From Phytoseiulus persimilis (Eukaryota; Arthropoda; Arachnida; Mesostigmata; Phytoseiidae): a stretch of DNA of 64,000 nt. The number at the start of each line of letters is the position of its first letter. Position 1 is the first letter of the stretch. Below the pieces are notes generated by a model that had not been told where the DNA came from, did no database searches, and saw nothing but the letters and a program-made list of their open reading frames with translations. The stretch covers positions 18,600,001 through 18,664,000 of the forward strand of contig CM075101.1 in the NCBI GenBank assembly GCA_037576195.1, given 5' to 3'. This document shows, piece by piece, positions 12,173-24,125 of the stretch. A program made the position numbers and the translations under genes.

Positions 12173-12493
12173 ATGAAACCCTATACGAGCTGCTGCTTGC
12201 CCCGGCAATGTGGTCAGGCTCCCAAAAGCTTCTTGGAAAAACCAGAAGGAAGCGAGAACGAAAGGCCTCCCAGGGAAGAAACGACTGCGGCGGAATCAAA
12301 AGTCAGGACGACCGGTCAGGACAACTGCTCATGCAACCGGGATTCCAGGAGAATGCACTCTTCCCCGGATCTGGGATTCAAGACCCCGACCGAGAAGTTG
12401 CCTCGAGCAGAGGAAATGCGGTGGCATGACTCCCGCTGTGGCAGGGCTCCGAGGATGGTTAATGCGAGATGCGATGGTTTCAAAAACGTTTGA
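12173..12493 (+). CDS. Candidate small Cys-containing hydrophilic ORF
   Basis: ATG at 12173 starts a 106-codon frame ending TGA at 12493. The product is charged and has seven Cys in loose clusters (SCCLPRQCG near the N-terminus, NCSCNRD mid-way, SRCGRAP and ARCDG late). There is no signal peptide. Another plus-strand frame (12210-12665) overlaps it; that one ends in a more hydrophobic segment (EINLTLDLSFVCTFNVSF) containing an in-frame GTGAGC. I cannot decide between them. Confidence 0.18.
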   Translation: MKPYTSCCLPRQCGQAPKSFLEKPEGSENERPPREETTAAESKVRTTGQDNCSCNRDSRRMHSSPDLGFKTPTEKLPRAEEMRWHDSRCGRAPRMVNARCDGFKNV

Positions 12494-13258
12494 GGAAACG
12501 GACTCATATAGCTCTCCGGCCGAAGTGGAAATCAACTTGACTCTTGATTTATCATTCGTCTGCACCTTTAATGTGAGCTTCAGACTCGATCAAAAGAGTC
12601 GAGCTCCTCCAGCCCTTATTCACGAGTGCTTCCCTGAAAGATACTCTTTGCCCTGTATCCCGTGAAAAATGCAACCCGCGGCTCGAGCAACACTCGATCG
12701 TTCGAACTTGCTCCACCCTTCTAGTGGAGGGGACGTGGTCATAATATTACTGAGATTGTCCGACATCTTGCCGGTTCTGATAACGGTTCCAAATCCTGCT
12801 CTTGGATAGGAGGGCGTAGGGAAAAAATGTTGCCCCTCCCTTGCTCTGAAAAATGCGCCACACACCACATTTCGAATTGCGACTCGATATTGCTCCACTT
12901 CTTGAAGCTCAACGAAAGAAGAACTTTGGCACAGATACACAGGAAGGCGACGAATGATTTTTTCTTCTGATCCGATCCGAGTCGGTGGAGACGTTGACCG
13001 AAGACCACTCTCGGGTCTTGATCGAACGAACAATGCCCGAACAAGAATAAATATATTGTAGCGAGAATCCGCACTAGCTCCTACAAGAACTGCTTCTTCT
13101 GCCGCGGCGACTATTCAGCGATCGAAAACGTATTATTCCTCGGCCATTCATTCAGTTTGCCTGCTCAGCCAAGGAACTCTTTGAACCGGTCGCGCAACTG
13201 ACTGACTCATGTCGGGTTTCTCGATCTGGAGCTAAGAATCGACTCCATCTCACACCGG

Positions 13259-16200
13259 ATGAATACGCCCATTCTTGAGCGCGATCTGGAATACGAAGAT
13301 GGAAGCTCGACAGAGCGTCTTCAGCTCGAAAACAGCGAGAAAATCGAACCAACACCTGACTACGGAACCGCGATGGTGGAGACTTCTGTGGAACTCGCGG
13401 GCAGGATCCGGTACGGACTCTTCCCAAACATCTCGCAGAGCGCAGAATCGATCGCGACCGTGAGTCTTAGTTTTTTCGAGTGACGTAATCCCGACGAGCT
13501 TCTCGGACGCTCGTGTACAAACAAGGCTGACCTCAAGCAGAGCGAGGAAGAGACAGAAGCCAACACGGTTGTTAAAAGCACGGGAAAAGTTCAGAAAAAA
13601 TTGCGCAGAATTGACCTCTTCGTCGTTGACTCTTCTTCGGCTCCATCGCCTGCGCCCCGAGAAGAGACCCGAGCGCGGAATCGCAACATGCAGGCCGCTA
13701 CTCGAGCGGCCACAATGCTCCATAATTCATTTTGTCTCAAGTCTGCTGAGAAACTCTCATTCGGATCAAGGGACAAGGCGGCGCTTGAATCTTGGTCGTA
13801 TTCATTAGAAAACACCGTTTGGAGGCGAGAGAACACCAAGAAGAATGTTCCTGCGTGGAAATTCACCATATTATCTGACCGAATGTTTTGGTCATCAATT
13901 ATAAGGAGCGACGTTGAAAAGAGGCACTGGACTCCATACTTCTACTGAGGCAGTCTTTTGGTGGTTGAAGCGAGGATTTGCGAGAGCATGGGCTGCTTCA
14001 CGAGGTGTTCGGTTTCGAGAAAGGTAACTGCCTTGTCCTGACGTATTCTGGATTCCCCGAGAGGCAATCCGGCGAATTCCCGAGAACTAGAGAGATAAAG
14101 ATTACAGATTTGACCAGGAGCTGCGAAGAATCGACTTCGCTCGCATGAAATCATTGTTCCGAGAGGGATTCCGATTTTTCTCCGGTCCGGCGCTCAGAGC
14201 AAGGGCATCAACGCGAAATTGGCAGCTGATCGTTCGCGTGGAATTCACGGAGAATTTTTGAATGTTTCACTCCACCGTGATTTCTGGGGAAACGGCGCCT
14301 CCAAAGGTTCCGCCATTCCCGCGCTTCCCCTCATAATTTTCGGGATCAGAATTCGGAACCGAAAAACAGAAATTCGCTATTAATCAATCCTGATGGTCTT
14401 TGTTTCTCAGAGTGCTGTTCCAGCGCCAGCCCCGCTGTTGATGAACAGTTTCAGCGTGAGTAACTAAGGGGAGAAAAAAAAAATCAGATCAGTAATCAGC
14501 CTCACGCCTACTGCAGAAGCTGAACAACATGAGTGATAGATACAACCAGGGTATTTGAGGTCAATACACCGTCCCGTCGTTTTGTGCGCCGAATTTCAGC
14601 TAAAAGTCTATGTACGGCTATCAAACCCGAAGTTCGAACACATGAATACATATACTGAAGCATCTGTCCTTCATTGACAGAATGTGGTCATTGACAATGT
14701 CCGCTTGTACTTCCGAGATCTTGGAGGACTGGGAAAACGTTGAAATAATCGGAAATCGAAGTATCCCAGGGTGAAATGGTAATGAGAATTTACTGTATTT
14801 GGAATCGAAATTATTCGGATTGTTTCATGATCGGAACTGAAATGTTCGAGGTTGAACTTCGATTGAAGTTGAAACAATCGAGGTTAGAATCCGAAGGGTG
14901 AGGAAAATCGAGGTTGTATTGTGCCTATAAATCGAATTTGTCCCACAACCTCCGAACAAGAAGAAGAAGTTCCATTCCACGAAGTTCCACTTGTTATTCT
15001 CGCTTCGCTATATAAAGTCTTCAGAATGTGAAATCTGAATTCTTTTCGATGCTATCCGAGCTAATTCACAGCATCAGGACTCTAGAACGTTGAATCGAAA
15101 CTCCCCTTCGCGAAGCTTTTTCCCTCGTGATCCAGTCCACGGGCGCAGTTACACGATTGCTCCGATGGCGCTGGAGGCTGCAGTCAGAGCGTCGCGAGGT
15201 TTTTGTTTTTATTTTTCAGTGTCGTTTACGGGCAACAACCAGTGGCACTCTTGGACAAGTACTTATCACGAACAATGTGGTGCTCCTCAAACGATGAACC
15301 GGTCAGCCGGCCGGCCGGCCAGCTCGTTCGGTAAGCAGCCAGTCGGTCATGGAGGCAGTATTTCGGATAATAGTATCGTTTAATGATGTGTAGTAACCTC
15401 TCGACTTTATCCGCCATCGTTGTTGTGCTCCCGAAAAATTCGGGGTTGTTACTCTTACCTCTCCTCGTCAGCGCTGTCTTTGTTCGTCGTCAGCGTTTGG
15501 GTCGTTGCTGCTCCAGCCGTTGATTATGATCCAAGGCGCTCATTTTCCCGCTTCGAATCAAGGGTCGCTTCGGACCCGTTGCGGCATCTGGGAAAACGAG
15601 CCGGCGGACCATTGCCGCCGAACTCTCTCATTTCGGATCAGGATGGCTCATTCCGAACTCCGCAATAGCCGGCGATAGAACTCTTACTCCTCCCCCCTCC
15701 TGCGTCCTGGCGGAGATACATCCTTGGAACGGAGTACCCTGTCGTATATACCACGTTTCGTTCATAATGGAGACGAGACAGATTTTTGGTCAACGCAGTC
15801 TGCACATTGCCATGGTTCCTTCAACACATTCGGTTCCAGTCACAGATCAAGGCGGTAACACGTGGCGGTCAAAGGCTGGAGTGATTGCGTCCGATGAATA
15901 ATCCGTTCGCGCCTCCCTACCGATGGTTCACTTCACCAGCGGAGACCGGCGACGCGAAACGTCGGACCGATGTCATCAGGACCAAGCGACACTTGAGAAG
16001 GGCAAGGCACGGCATGTTCTATGTGCTTTTTGAAGAGACCGAAACAAGGATATCTGATGGCGGAATCTACAAATGGCGGAGCCCCCTGTAAGACGTAGTG
16101 ACCAGGCTTCATTCAAGAATGAATTTCTCCACTGGTCGCCGCTGTCGCCGCTCATGGATGTCGCCGATGACGTCGTCGTTTCCTGCAAGCGGTGTTTTCG

Positions 16201-16665
16201 TGCTAAGTCGATGAGACAATGCTAAATCGCCTCAGACTGGGTCAGGCCGTTCGGTCGGCCGGGAGTCAGGCAAACAAGTGAGCAATAAGACAGGTAGAGA
16301 AACACCGAACGTCTGGTAGCAGGTGCGCTTTCGGGGGTCACGGAACCGTCCCCGTCTTGTCATCCGTCGTTTCGTAGACGCTGCCGCGTAACAACGCCGC
16401 ACGACATCCGCTCAACGTCAATCTAGCCTTCGATCTATAGCCGAACAGCGAGCAAGGAAGCAAGATTTTCTCGACTTTGCTTCAGGCTCCGGCCCCAGTT
16501 CGAGTTGCTCAAGTACCAATGGTCAAGTCTCTGCTGTACGTGGCTCTCGCGAGGGAATTCCTGAACGCCTGCCGAACTGAGGGAATCGATCCCAGAAGAC
16601 GTTTCGCCGCAACCGCATTCAGAGATCGGCTTCATGCTGGAGGCACCTGTTTCGATGACGAGTGA
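13259..16665 (+). CDS. Candidate three-exon gene, about 141 aa, unknown
   Basis: Exon 1 is 13259-13459: ATG, 67 codons, donor GTGAGT. Exon 2 is 14411-14455, a 45-nt microexon between a good acceptor (TTTGTTTCTCAG) and a GTGAGT donor, encoding SAVPAPAPLLMNSFS. Exon 3 is 16486-16665 after a strong acceptor (CTCGACTTTGCTTCAG), ending in TGA. All three junctions are phase 0, which is the main support. Exon 1 is acidic (ERDLEYEDGSSTERLQ). Exon 3 begins with another Ala-Pro stretch (APAPVRVAQV), continues with an amphipathic segment (SLLYVALAREFLNACR) and ends FDDE. The frame is open upstream of the ATG back to about 13204, so the true start could be earlier. No domain is recognised. Introns would be 951 and 2030 bp, and the second would contain the separate candidate gene at 15165-15668. 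Confidence 0.35.
15009..15016 (+). promoter_or_regulatory. TATA-box-like sequence
   Basis: TATATAAA in a TATA-poor neighbourhood, about 155 bp upstream of the ATG at 15165. Transcription would be expected to begin around 15040. A short upstream frame (ATG at 15049, 14 codons) would then lie in the leader. This is sequence match only. Confidence 0.3.
15165..15668 (+). CDS. Candidate secreted propeptide with amidation site
   Basis: The better-supported part is the terminal exon 15472-15668. It follows a strong acceptor (TACCTCTCCTCGTCAG) in phase 1 and ends in TAG. It begins with a signal-like hydrophobic core, LSLFVVSVWVVAAPA, then AVDYDPRRSFSRFESR, then a stretch ending HLGKR, then a 23-residue tail. 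Gly-Lys-Arg is the classical signal for dibasic cleavage and C-terminal amidation. A possible exon 1 at 15165-15330 (ATG, donor GTAAGC) has the matching phase with a 141-bp intron. It would put 55 residues before the hydrophobic core, which is unusual for a signal peptide, so another upstream exon may be the real partner. I do not recognise it as any known arthropod neuropeptide. Confidence 0.3.
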
Positions 16666-16947
16666 ACCTGGATCCCGGAACTTGGAGAAAAATGGGAAGG
16701 GGTTGACACCACACTAACGGAAGCGGAGCTGATTCGTGCGCGCTCCCTCTCAACAAAAGTCATCGGATGCGCTGGGTCGAACACGCACTGTCTCGAATCA
16801 TTTTGCAACTTCGATATCGATGGTTCCTTGACGGTTCCAAGTCAGGTCGTTTCTCTCTCTCCAGCTTCAGGTCGACCGAAGAACTCAAGTTTCCTGCTAC
16901 GTTCCGCTCGTTCTGAAATTCGCCTTTGTTACCAATTGTCTGCGACC

Positions 16948-17211
16948 GGAGAGCCCAGATTCAAAACGTCGTGACTCCAAACTCCTCAACGTCGAGTTTT
17001 CAGTCGAAAATACATCGAACTGATTCCGGACAACGTGATTTTGCGTTTTTTTTTTTCCGGAAACGCAAGATATAGAGTGAAAAGTGGAGAGAAGGGTTCC
17101 CGAGAAAAGCGCAAAATAACGTTTTCAGGGACCGGTTCGATGAATTTCCGACTGAGAACTTAACTCAACTTGGAAACTTGGTTCCAAGAAACTTGGAGTC
17201 ACGACGTTTCG
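16948..17211. mobile_element. Foldback (long-TIR) element, copy 1
   Basis: The left arm (about 16963-17057) and right arm (about 17105-17211) are imperfect inverted repeats of roughly 100 bp. The left arm reads AAAACGTCGTGACTCCAA and the right arm TTGGAGTCACGACGTTTCGA. Between them are T11 (17046-17056) and a short centre. A diverged second copy of the same family lies at 54666-54857. The homology with that copy extends the left end outwards to GGAGAGCCC at 16948. There is no coding capacity. Superfamily and target duplication could not be decided. Confidence 0.75.
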
Positions 17212-17233
17212 AGTCTGCTTTCTTCAACCGCAG

Positions 17234-17452
17234 ACAGATACTTTCTCGGATCGCTAGCTGCTGGCCGGTGTGGTCTCCGACAAATGTAGTGGGGAATCCT
17301 CGTCGCTATGTCGGTCCATTGACGGGAAATTTTCACTCGCGAAACATCGAAGAGTCCGAGAACTTTCGAAAATGCGAGGAATGCTACCGAGAACCAAGCT
17401 CGAGGATTTCGAGAAAGATCTCCAACGAGCAGCAGAGTGATTCGCGTACAAG
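17234..17452 (+). CDS. Candidate internal exon, 73 codons
   Basis: A good acceptor (CTTTCTTCAACCGCAG) precedes 17234 and a GTAAAG donor follows ACAAG at 17452. The frame enters and leaves in phase 2, so it is symmetric. The product has a Trp/Pro-containing part (SCWPVWSPTNVVGNPRRY) and a Glu/Cys-containing part (EESENFRKCEECYREPSS). No partner exon is assigned. It starts just outside the foldback element at 16948-17211. Confidence 0.25.
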
Positions 17453-19995
17453 GTAAAGAGACAACGAGAACTCCCCGTGAGGTGCACAAAAGTCTGTCCA
17501 GTGATTCGTCAAAACAAGCCAGGCGGTGGGATATCACGACAAATCAAAGCCAGATCTCGAGCAGGTGAAGATCTGAATCCTCATATCGTGAACCCTCTCA
17601 AGCGTTTTGCAGATCTATTCCCCAGTTCCAACGTCATCGTGCTCGCGCTCCCACTCGGCGCTAGAAAGCCGAGCACAGTCGGTTGACTTCGTGCATCTCC
17701 GTACACGAACACCTAGCCAACACACGAGTACTCGTACAAGCAGCTCATTCAAGCTCCGGGTCGTCCATATCGTGTCGTGGCAGTTGACGTACGATCCCAA
17801 AATTAGACCAAGGAGCGAGGACCGAGAGTGAGGAAGAGGGAGTCGCATCCGTTGTATAATTTCAGGCACAAGCACTCCGCGGCGCTCAACGTTCGGAGCC
17901 TCGTTCCGTAATTGACACGGCAGTGACTGGGAGTTGTTCCGTTTTGGATTTTGCGAACGTCCGTGCTCGAATCACGACGCGAATTGGACCATCTCAGCCT
18001 CAAAAAAAAACGGCGCTACCTTGAACCGATCTCAATGGTTTCCGGGGCAGAGCTGTCCGTGAGCCCTCTCACACTGCACAACCTTGCTCATCCTTCCGTC
18101 CCCGCGAGCGGCGCCCAGGTCGACCCACCGACCTCCCGGCCTAACGTGGGCAATCGAAATAATGAGAACAGAAGTTGAAGCATCGGACGCTCAAATGATC
18201 GGATGGATGAGTGAATCGGTGAACTCGCAAATGAGCTGCTCTGTCAGCGTTGTCGGCAGAGAATCACTTTGGTCGCCGATGGTTCAACGGCAGGTGCGTA
18301 AGGTGGCTCCGATACACCGGACATCCTGAACTGATGAACACTAAGTCCCTAATTGGCCGCTCAGCCGACCGACTGGATGGACGAGCGGACGGACGAGTGG
18401 AGAAAGACAGCAGAGAAAAAAAAAACAGAAAGAGAGAATAAATGCCCGGATAACTTCGGCTGCTCCCAGAGCCGGCTTTGAGCTTAACGTCGGAGCAAAG
18501 CGGAAGCCGATATCATTTGACCATTTTTGAATCGGTGCCCAACGCCGCGACAGGTGGAAAGCACTCTAGAGAACGTGTGATGTTACTGCATTCAACACGA
18601 TTCAAGGCTCCAGGAGGTCGATTTTTCATCGGATATGTGCGCATCGACTCTCGATTGGAAGTGTTCCATGATCGGGCGTTCGAGCCGAAATCACAAAGAG
18701 GCTGTGACTCGTCCAAGAAGTGCTCATATACATCTAGTCACGAAACGTTCGCCAGCTACCGGGTGGTGATTTTTGGGAGGAATCCTCGCAGCGCGGCCTG
18801 AGACAGTTACTTATTATACTAACTGGCCGGAACCCCCTAGCATTTCGCTCGTTTCGTACTCGGTAAGTTTCTATGTGATATATTAACGGGACACAGAGAG
18901 ATGGTATGGAGCGGGCCCGTCAGACAAGATTACAAATTGCTCAAGAAGTTGGGGGCGTCTTGGAACACTTACTTAATCGACGCGTCCGATGGGACGATGA
19001 GGGAAGGGGACGGACGACAGGACCAGCTTCCTCGATTTCGCCCAGCTCTATATTCCCAACTCTTGCACACCGAAATCCTGAATGCTTCAAAAATCCTCAG
19101 GGACAGAGACCTCGGTAATTTCAAAGAACCTTGAGCTTTTCCATCCAGCAGTATCGAATGCCCTTATCTTCGCGGAGGGAAACACTGCGAGCTCTCGGCG
19201 GCCGTCAGCGGTTTTCCTCTATTTTTGAGCCTTTATTCTCTCTATTTTTGCATCGTTCATCATCTCTTCGCTCAGACAAAGGTAGACGCCTTCGCATCAT
19301 TACTTACTATGAGTTGTTTTCTGCTTTCGGGAGACAGACGCAATCGTCACCAACTCGATGTCTTTTTTTCAGCGGAGCCTTATCTTCTCTCATCGATGTG
19401 GAAACTCGACAGGAAGGAGCCGGGTCTGGTTTCGCTGAGCCCGTGCGTCTCCCGTCGCTCTCAGCTCCGCTTCCCAGGGAAAATCGTTTAGCCGTGCGGA
19501 GGTCCCATCGCTGTTCGTATACAGCCTCTCCGCGGCGCTGCGTCGATCATACGGAAAAGTCGCTGAAAAGATCCAGCGAAGGGTCAGTTTTACTCTGAGC
19601 GGAGTGTTCAAGCAGGTCTGGATGCAATCGCCACTTGAGATTCCTCTTTCGTGGGGTTTGTATCATCCTTTCGCTCTCTTGCTCGCTAGCTCTCTCCCCT
19701 TTGATATCTCTTACTTTCTCTTTTTGTTAAAGTGGTCTCTCCGTGTGCACTGTGGTGAAGGGTGGCGTAGGGTGCGGGGCGGTGCAGCGGACACTCGTCT
19801 TGATCGCGCCATTTGCTGCTCGCTCTCTGTTCCTTGTAGCGTGAACTGAGCTTTCTCTCATTTTCGGTGTTGGTTTGTACGGCTGACCATTCCCATTGTC
19901 TGACTCCTGGTATTCCTTGGCTGTCCTCTGTCGCGGATTCATGTTTTCCGTCCTCATTCGGAGTTCTCGAGCCGGATTCCAATCGTGGATTCCGA
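17453..19995. other. No firmly supported gene
   Basis: Frames at 17477-17686, 18478-18801 and 19131-19598 on the plus strand have protein-like composition but unmatched splice sites. A GTAAGT at 18863 follows a short open stretch beginning near 18793. An AATAAA at 18437 has no assigned gene. Confidence 0.3.
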
Positions 19996-20067
19996 ATGAC
20001 GTTTCTCGTTCTCCTGGAGAGCCTTGTTACCAAAGTCCTGACATTTCCAGTGGCGATACTAGCCTCC
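19996..20067 (+). CDS. Candidate first exon encoding a hydrophobic N-terminus
   Basis: ATG at 19996 followed by 23 further codons, then GTGAGC (phase 0). The peptide, MTFLVLLESLVTKVLTFPVA then ILAS, looks like a signal peptide or first membrane segment. Codon third positions are mostly C or G. No in-phase downstream exon is assigned. Confidence 0.22.
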
Positions 20068-21652
20068 GTGAGCGTAGTTGGGACGATTGCTGCTAATTAT
20101 CGCACATCATCAGCATCGGCTCCCGATTCTAGAGTTCAGTAAAATACTCGACACAACAGACCTCTCAAAAAACCAAGGGTGGAGGCGGAAGTGAAAAGAT
20201 ACCGGAAGGATGGTACATCAGAATAGGCCGGGCTTCCGCAGGCTCAAGAAGCCATCGTTGGGGTGACGTTACCCGACGGAACTCAAGGAAGAGTGCGCCT
20301 CACGGTCCCTAATGCGAGGAGACTAGAACTGCGCTTCGATTCGGAATGACTGGAAAAAGACTTGACATCCAGTCCAGTTCTGACAGGGGCTCGTCTCGGT
20401 ACCCTCATCTGATTCGAGGCCTGGCTCCGCCGATTCGAGGAAGACTATCGGCACTTATGATTCAGATTTCGGCTCGGTGGTCACTTCTCCAGCCTGTCGT
20501 TCGGTGGTTGGCGCTTGCTCTAGAGATGAATCGTCGTGAACGTCAAGCGAACGAACGAACGAACCAGCCGAAGATTTGTGCTACACAATGATGTTGCATG
20601 ACTCGAACAGATCGCTCGAGGCTTTTGAACAATCGAATCTATCTCTCGCCGAGGCTTCATTCTTGTTCATCACTTATGCTCCTCTTGATTCTTCTGCTAG
20701 TTCTTCGGATGTTGATTCCGTCGCTTCTGCTGTTGTTCCTCGCCTGCGTCTGAATCTGCCGGTGTCCGTCCGTTCGCTGGTTCGTCCGTCCGCTCAAACA
20801 ATGGACCGACGTCCGAATCGTTTCCGATGGCCAAGTGCTTTTTCCTTTTTTCTTTTCCCTTCATATTTAGAGACTCGGGAGCTTTCTGCACAAGTCTCGT
20901 TTCGCTGCCGCCCGTTTCCCTGGCACGAACAAATCAATGCCCGCAGATACACAATAGAGAAGTGGCGTTCTGTCCAACGATCTCTCTACGATTCCTGCTC
21001 TCCTATTGCTGGCCACTTATTTGGGAAGTGGCGGCTGCGGGAGTAAAAGATGGCGCCGCGACTGCGCGAGGTTTCCGCCATGTGAATCGAACGAGAAAAC
21101 GCTGCGACACCGAGGTTCAGAGATCGGTTGATTGTCTGAGTCCTTCGGAGACGAAGTCGATCTTCCCCGGGTTTCCGACAGAACCATGCCAGAGCTACAT
21201 CCATACAGATAGATCCAACTAGCGCAGGGCGATCAGATCTGAGTGAGAATCTGGAAGGGCCCGAACGATCGCTCTGGACGTGCGACTTGGTCGAATCAGC
21301 CGCTGACACACAATGACCGCAGTCAACATTTGTCCCTTCGGTCGTCCGTCGCCATGGCGGTCAGTCGGGGTTTCGAGCAGCTTCTTTTGTTTCGATGTTG
21401 ATCATTTGAATTGAGCGTCATTGTTTCTCTTCTGCCGCTCGGCTACCTGACTTGCTGCTTGACTGACCGGCGGCGAGCTGATTATGTCTAGCTCGATGGC
21501 AAGCTAAAACGGCCAGCGCCGGTGGCAACAGCGATTCGGGCTTCATCTCTCATTGAAGTGACAGTTGGGAGAGATCCTCCTTCTGTTTCTCGCTTTCTAT
21601 TCGTCGCTGCTTCCGAGAGAGAGCAGGAGAACCGTGTAATTATGAAAGCGTC

Positions 21653-21941
21653 ATGTTCGAGTTTTCGGCCGCTGCGTCGCATCCGATATCCGCCGATCCA
21701 TGCTCCCCGAGCTGTCGGGATTCCGATGTTCTGAGGGCCCCGATGAGACGGATACACACGAAGCTCCGCCTCGCGGAACGGTGCCAGGGTTTTCGGAACT
21801 CGATTCTGGACGAAAATCTCGAGAGGCACGAAATCCTCCACTCGGATCTTGGAATGGGCTCGAGCGGTGGACTCGGACCGATCGCCCGCTCTTCTCCAGG
21901 CCCGACGCATCCATCGGAACTTCCTCCGGGAACCAGGCTGG
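21653..21941 (+). CDS. Candidate first exon, 96 codons
   Basis: ATG at 21653, open for 96 codons plus 1 nt to a GTGAGG donor at 21942 (phase 1). The N-terminus has Ser/Pro/Cys (SADPCSPSCRDSD). The middle is basic then acidic (RRIHTKLRLAERCQGF, LDENLERHEILHSDL). A 140-codon minus-strand frame with its own ATG (21910 down to 21488) overlaps it and is about equally good, so the strand is uncertain. Confidence 0.22.
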
Positions 21942-22975
21942 GTGAGGTCCGATTGTGAGGAGGAAAGACCTTTGCTCAGAAGTTGCCAAACTAGGGAGGA
22001 ACAAGCCGAGGCATCAATCAGCCCGACCTAGCACCTAGTGCTGCATACTGCTCCTGAGGTAATTAATGATAGATGGTCACCGAAGCGTCATCTATCAGGA
22101 TTCGTCTTCGCAGATTCACACAGAGACGCGCGCACTGACACTCACAGTCGAATGGAGGAGATTCGAGCGGGCAGCGACCGGGTGAGAAACAGTGACCAGG
22201 AGATAGAGACAGGAGGAAGACCGATCCCGCGAACGAATGGGCTCGAAGCGGGCGACTGGAGCAAACCGGAGCGTTGCAATAGCAAACGCTACAAGTGCAC
22301 AGCCCGCCTGCTCCATTATAGAGCGTCTGGTGTTCGGCGGCTACGTGACAGATCTTCTGGGAGAAGACTCTTTTGGCTTTTCGGTTTGAACTCGGCAAGT
22401 GGACCCATTGCTGGGGTGTTTGCTGTGTATGTTTCATGTGTTTGAGGTTGTCTGTGCGTCGTCTCGATGTGTAATTGTCTTCTTCTCGCAGCGAGCTCCG
22501 TGAGGTGGGTAGGCAGGCAGGCCGGCCCGTCGGCCGGCGCTCAGGCAGACGTTCGGTCGGACAGGCAAGCGCCCTTCGGCCGAACTTCTGTTGTGGTCAG
22601 CGGTCCGGAACGGCCTTATCTCTAGCTGGATGGATTGCGCTGGCTGAATTGTAGCTCGCCGCTGGTGCCGGCAGAAGACTTCAGCTCAACAGACGTAGCC
22701 GCAACCATGTCTCCAGAATGGGATGAATTCGCTCACCGAATCAGTCACTGACTGGACGTCGTCAACGAAGGAACAGCGAGAGGAGTTCGGGAGGAGCGAG
22801 TGACCGGAGCAAAGGAACGAACTTCTGGTCGGCGATGCTATAGACGCAATTATCTTCACGCCAGGGTCGAAGATTATGAGACATCACGTCCGTTTGTCTG
22901 ATCTCTTTCCTCGCTTGCTCGCTCGTTTGTGTTATTTACCTCTCGGCCCGGCTCTTGTTCCGACGCTTCATTCAG

Positions 22976-23189
22976 AACCGGGGCCCCAAGATTTCCTGCT
23001 CAAGCTCGGAGGGCTATAATCATCATCATCGACGTCATCTTCATCTTCGTCACCCTGATCAACTTCGCCGCCATCTTCGTGCAGAACTACGACGTCGTCG
23101 GGAAGATCAGCGTCGTCATTGCAGCACTGATCGCCGCACCGGACGTCTGTCTATCGTTCCGTGGCAATGCATGCTCACTTCGCTGCTGA
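22976..23189 (+). CDS. Candidate terminal exon with two membrane segments
   Basis: A long pyrimidine tract and CATTCAG precede 22976; the exon enters in phase 2 and ends in TGA at 23187. From about 23017 the frame is almost entirely ATC/GTC/TTC/GCC/AAC/GAC codons, the clearest coding-type codon usage in the window. It encodes AIIIIIDVIFIFVTLINFAA, a short polar turn (FVQNYDVVGKI), and a second hydrophobic stretch (SVVIAALIAA). Read antisense the same DNA is only an Asp/Glu low-complexity stretch, so the plus strand is preferred. No AATAAA was seen shortly downstream. The family is not recognised; it could be part of a small multi-pass membrane protein. Confidence 0.38.
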
Positions 23190-23984
23190 GTTCCCCGCTG
23201 TTTGGAAATCTCGGATACCGAGTCCTGGAGTCTATCCGTCCCGAATACTCCAGGCGCGACATAAGCGGGGCGGTCGCGGTTAATCTGCGGTGCTGATTTG
23301 GGCTGATCTCATGATCAAGTTCCTTCCCTTTCCCGCGGTGCTCGCTGGGAGTCAACGTGACTCCAGCGCGTTTGGCAACAGGTTCACGCCAGATACGATC
23401 TCGTGGGACTTGGTCAGTGGACTGGCTGCTGAAAGACGTGACAACTGTGTCGTTTCCGTGGGAGTTTTTTTCTTTTCAATTCAGTCCTCAGCTTTATGCC
23501 TTTTTTCTTCCTCACCTCTCCTCCTCCGGTGGGGGGAATTAGCGCTATCCCCGACGACGACCTGGATATCTATTTGATCCCTCTCCCGATACAGCTCCGA
23601 ATTTTCTCGTGCTTCAGAGTCTCGATGAGGCCGGTGTCCTAATCACCGATCGACGGAGCCATGAGCAGTTCATAGTTTCCTCTCCTGGTTCGAAATGATC
23701 CGATCTATGGGTTAAGTTAGAGGCAGCAGAATACGAACATCTCTTCGAGGAGCACAGCCCACTTTCGGCGCCATTGATTCGCTGTGCACCGATTGAACGT
23801 TACTCCCGCGTGAGTCTTGCAGTGTCAATTAGAAAACGGTCGCGAGCCAGACTGGAAGGATGAGTGGCTGCCAGGCCAAGGTCCAGCGAAGCGGTTCGTT
23901 ACAAATAGAATAAAATGTTGGCACGCTCCGACACGCAACTGGTCGTAATGTTTTGCTTATGCTCCTGATACGACCGCTGCCGCC

Positions 23985-24002
23985 AGCACCACCACCACCA
24001 CC
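23985..24002 (+). repeat. (CCA)n microsatellite
   Basis: Short tandem ACC/CCA units. Confidence 0.8.
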
Positions 24003-24125
24003 GCAAGCTCTTCCAGTAGTTCTGGCTCACTCTTTCCTCATTTTGGTTTTCCGACCCGCCACAACGTGACGTGCTTATGTTCCTAGATATGGATGAGACT
24101 TGTTCCGAGTAGGTAATGGTTTCAG

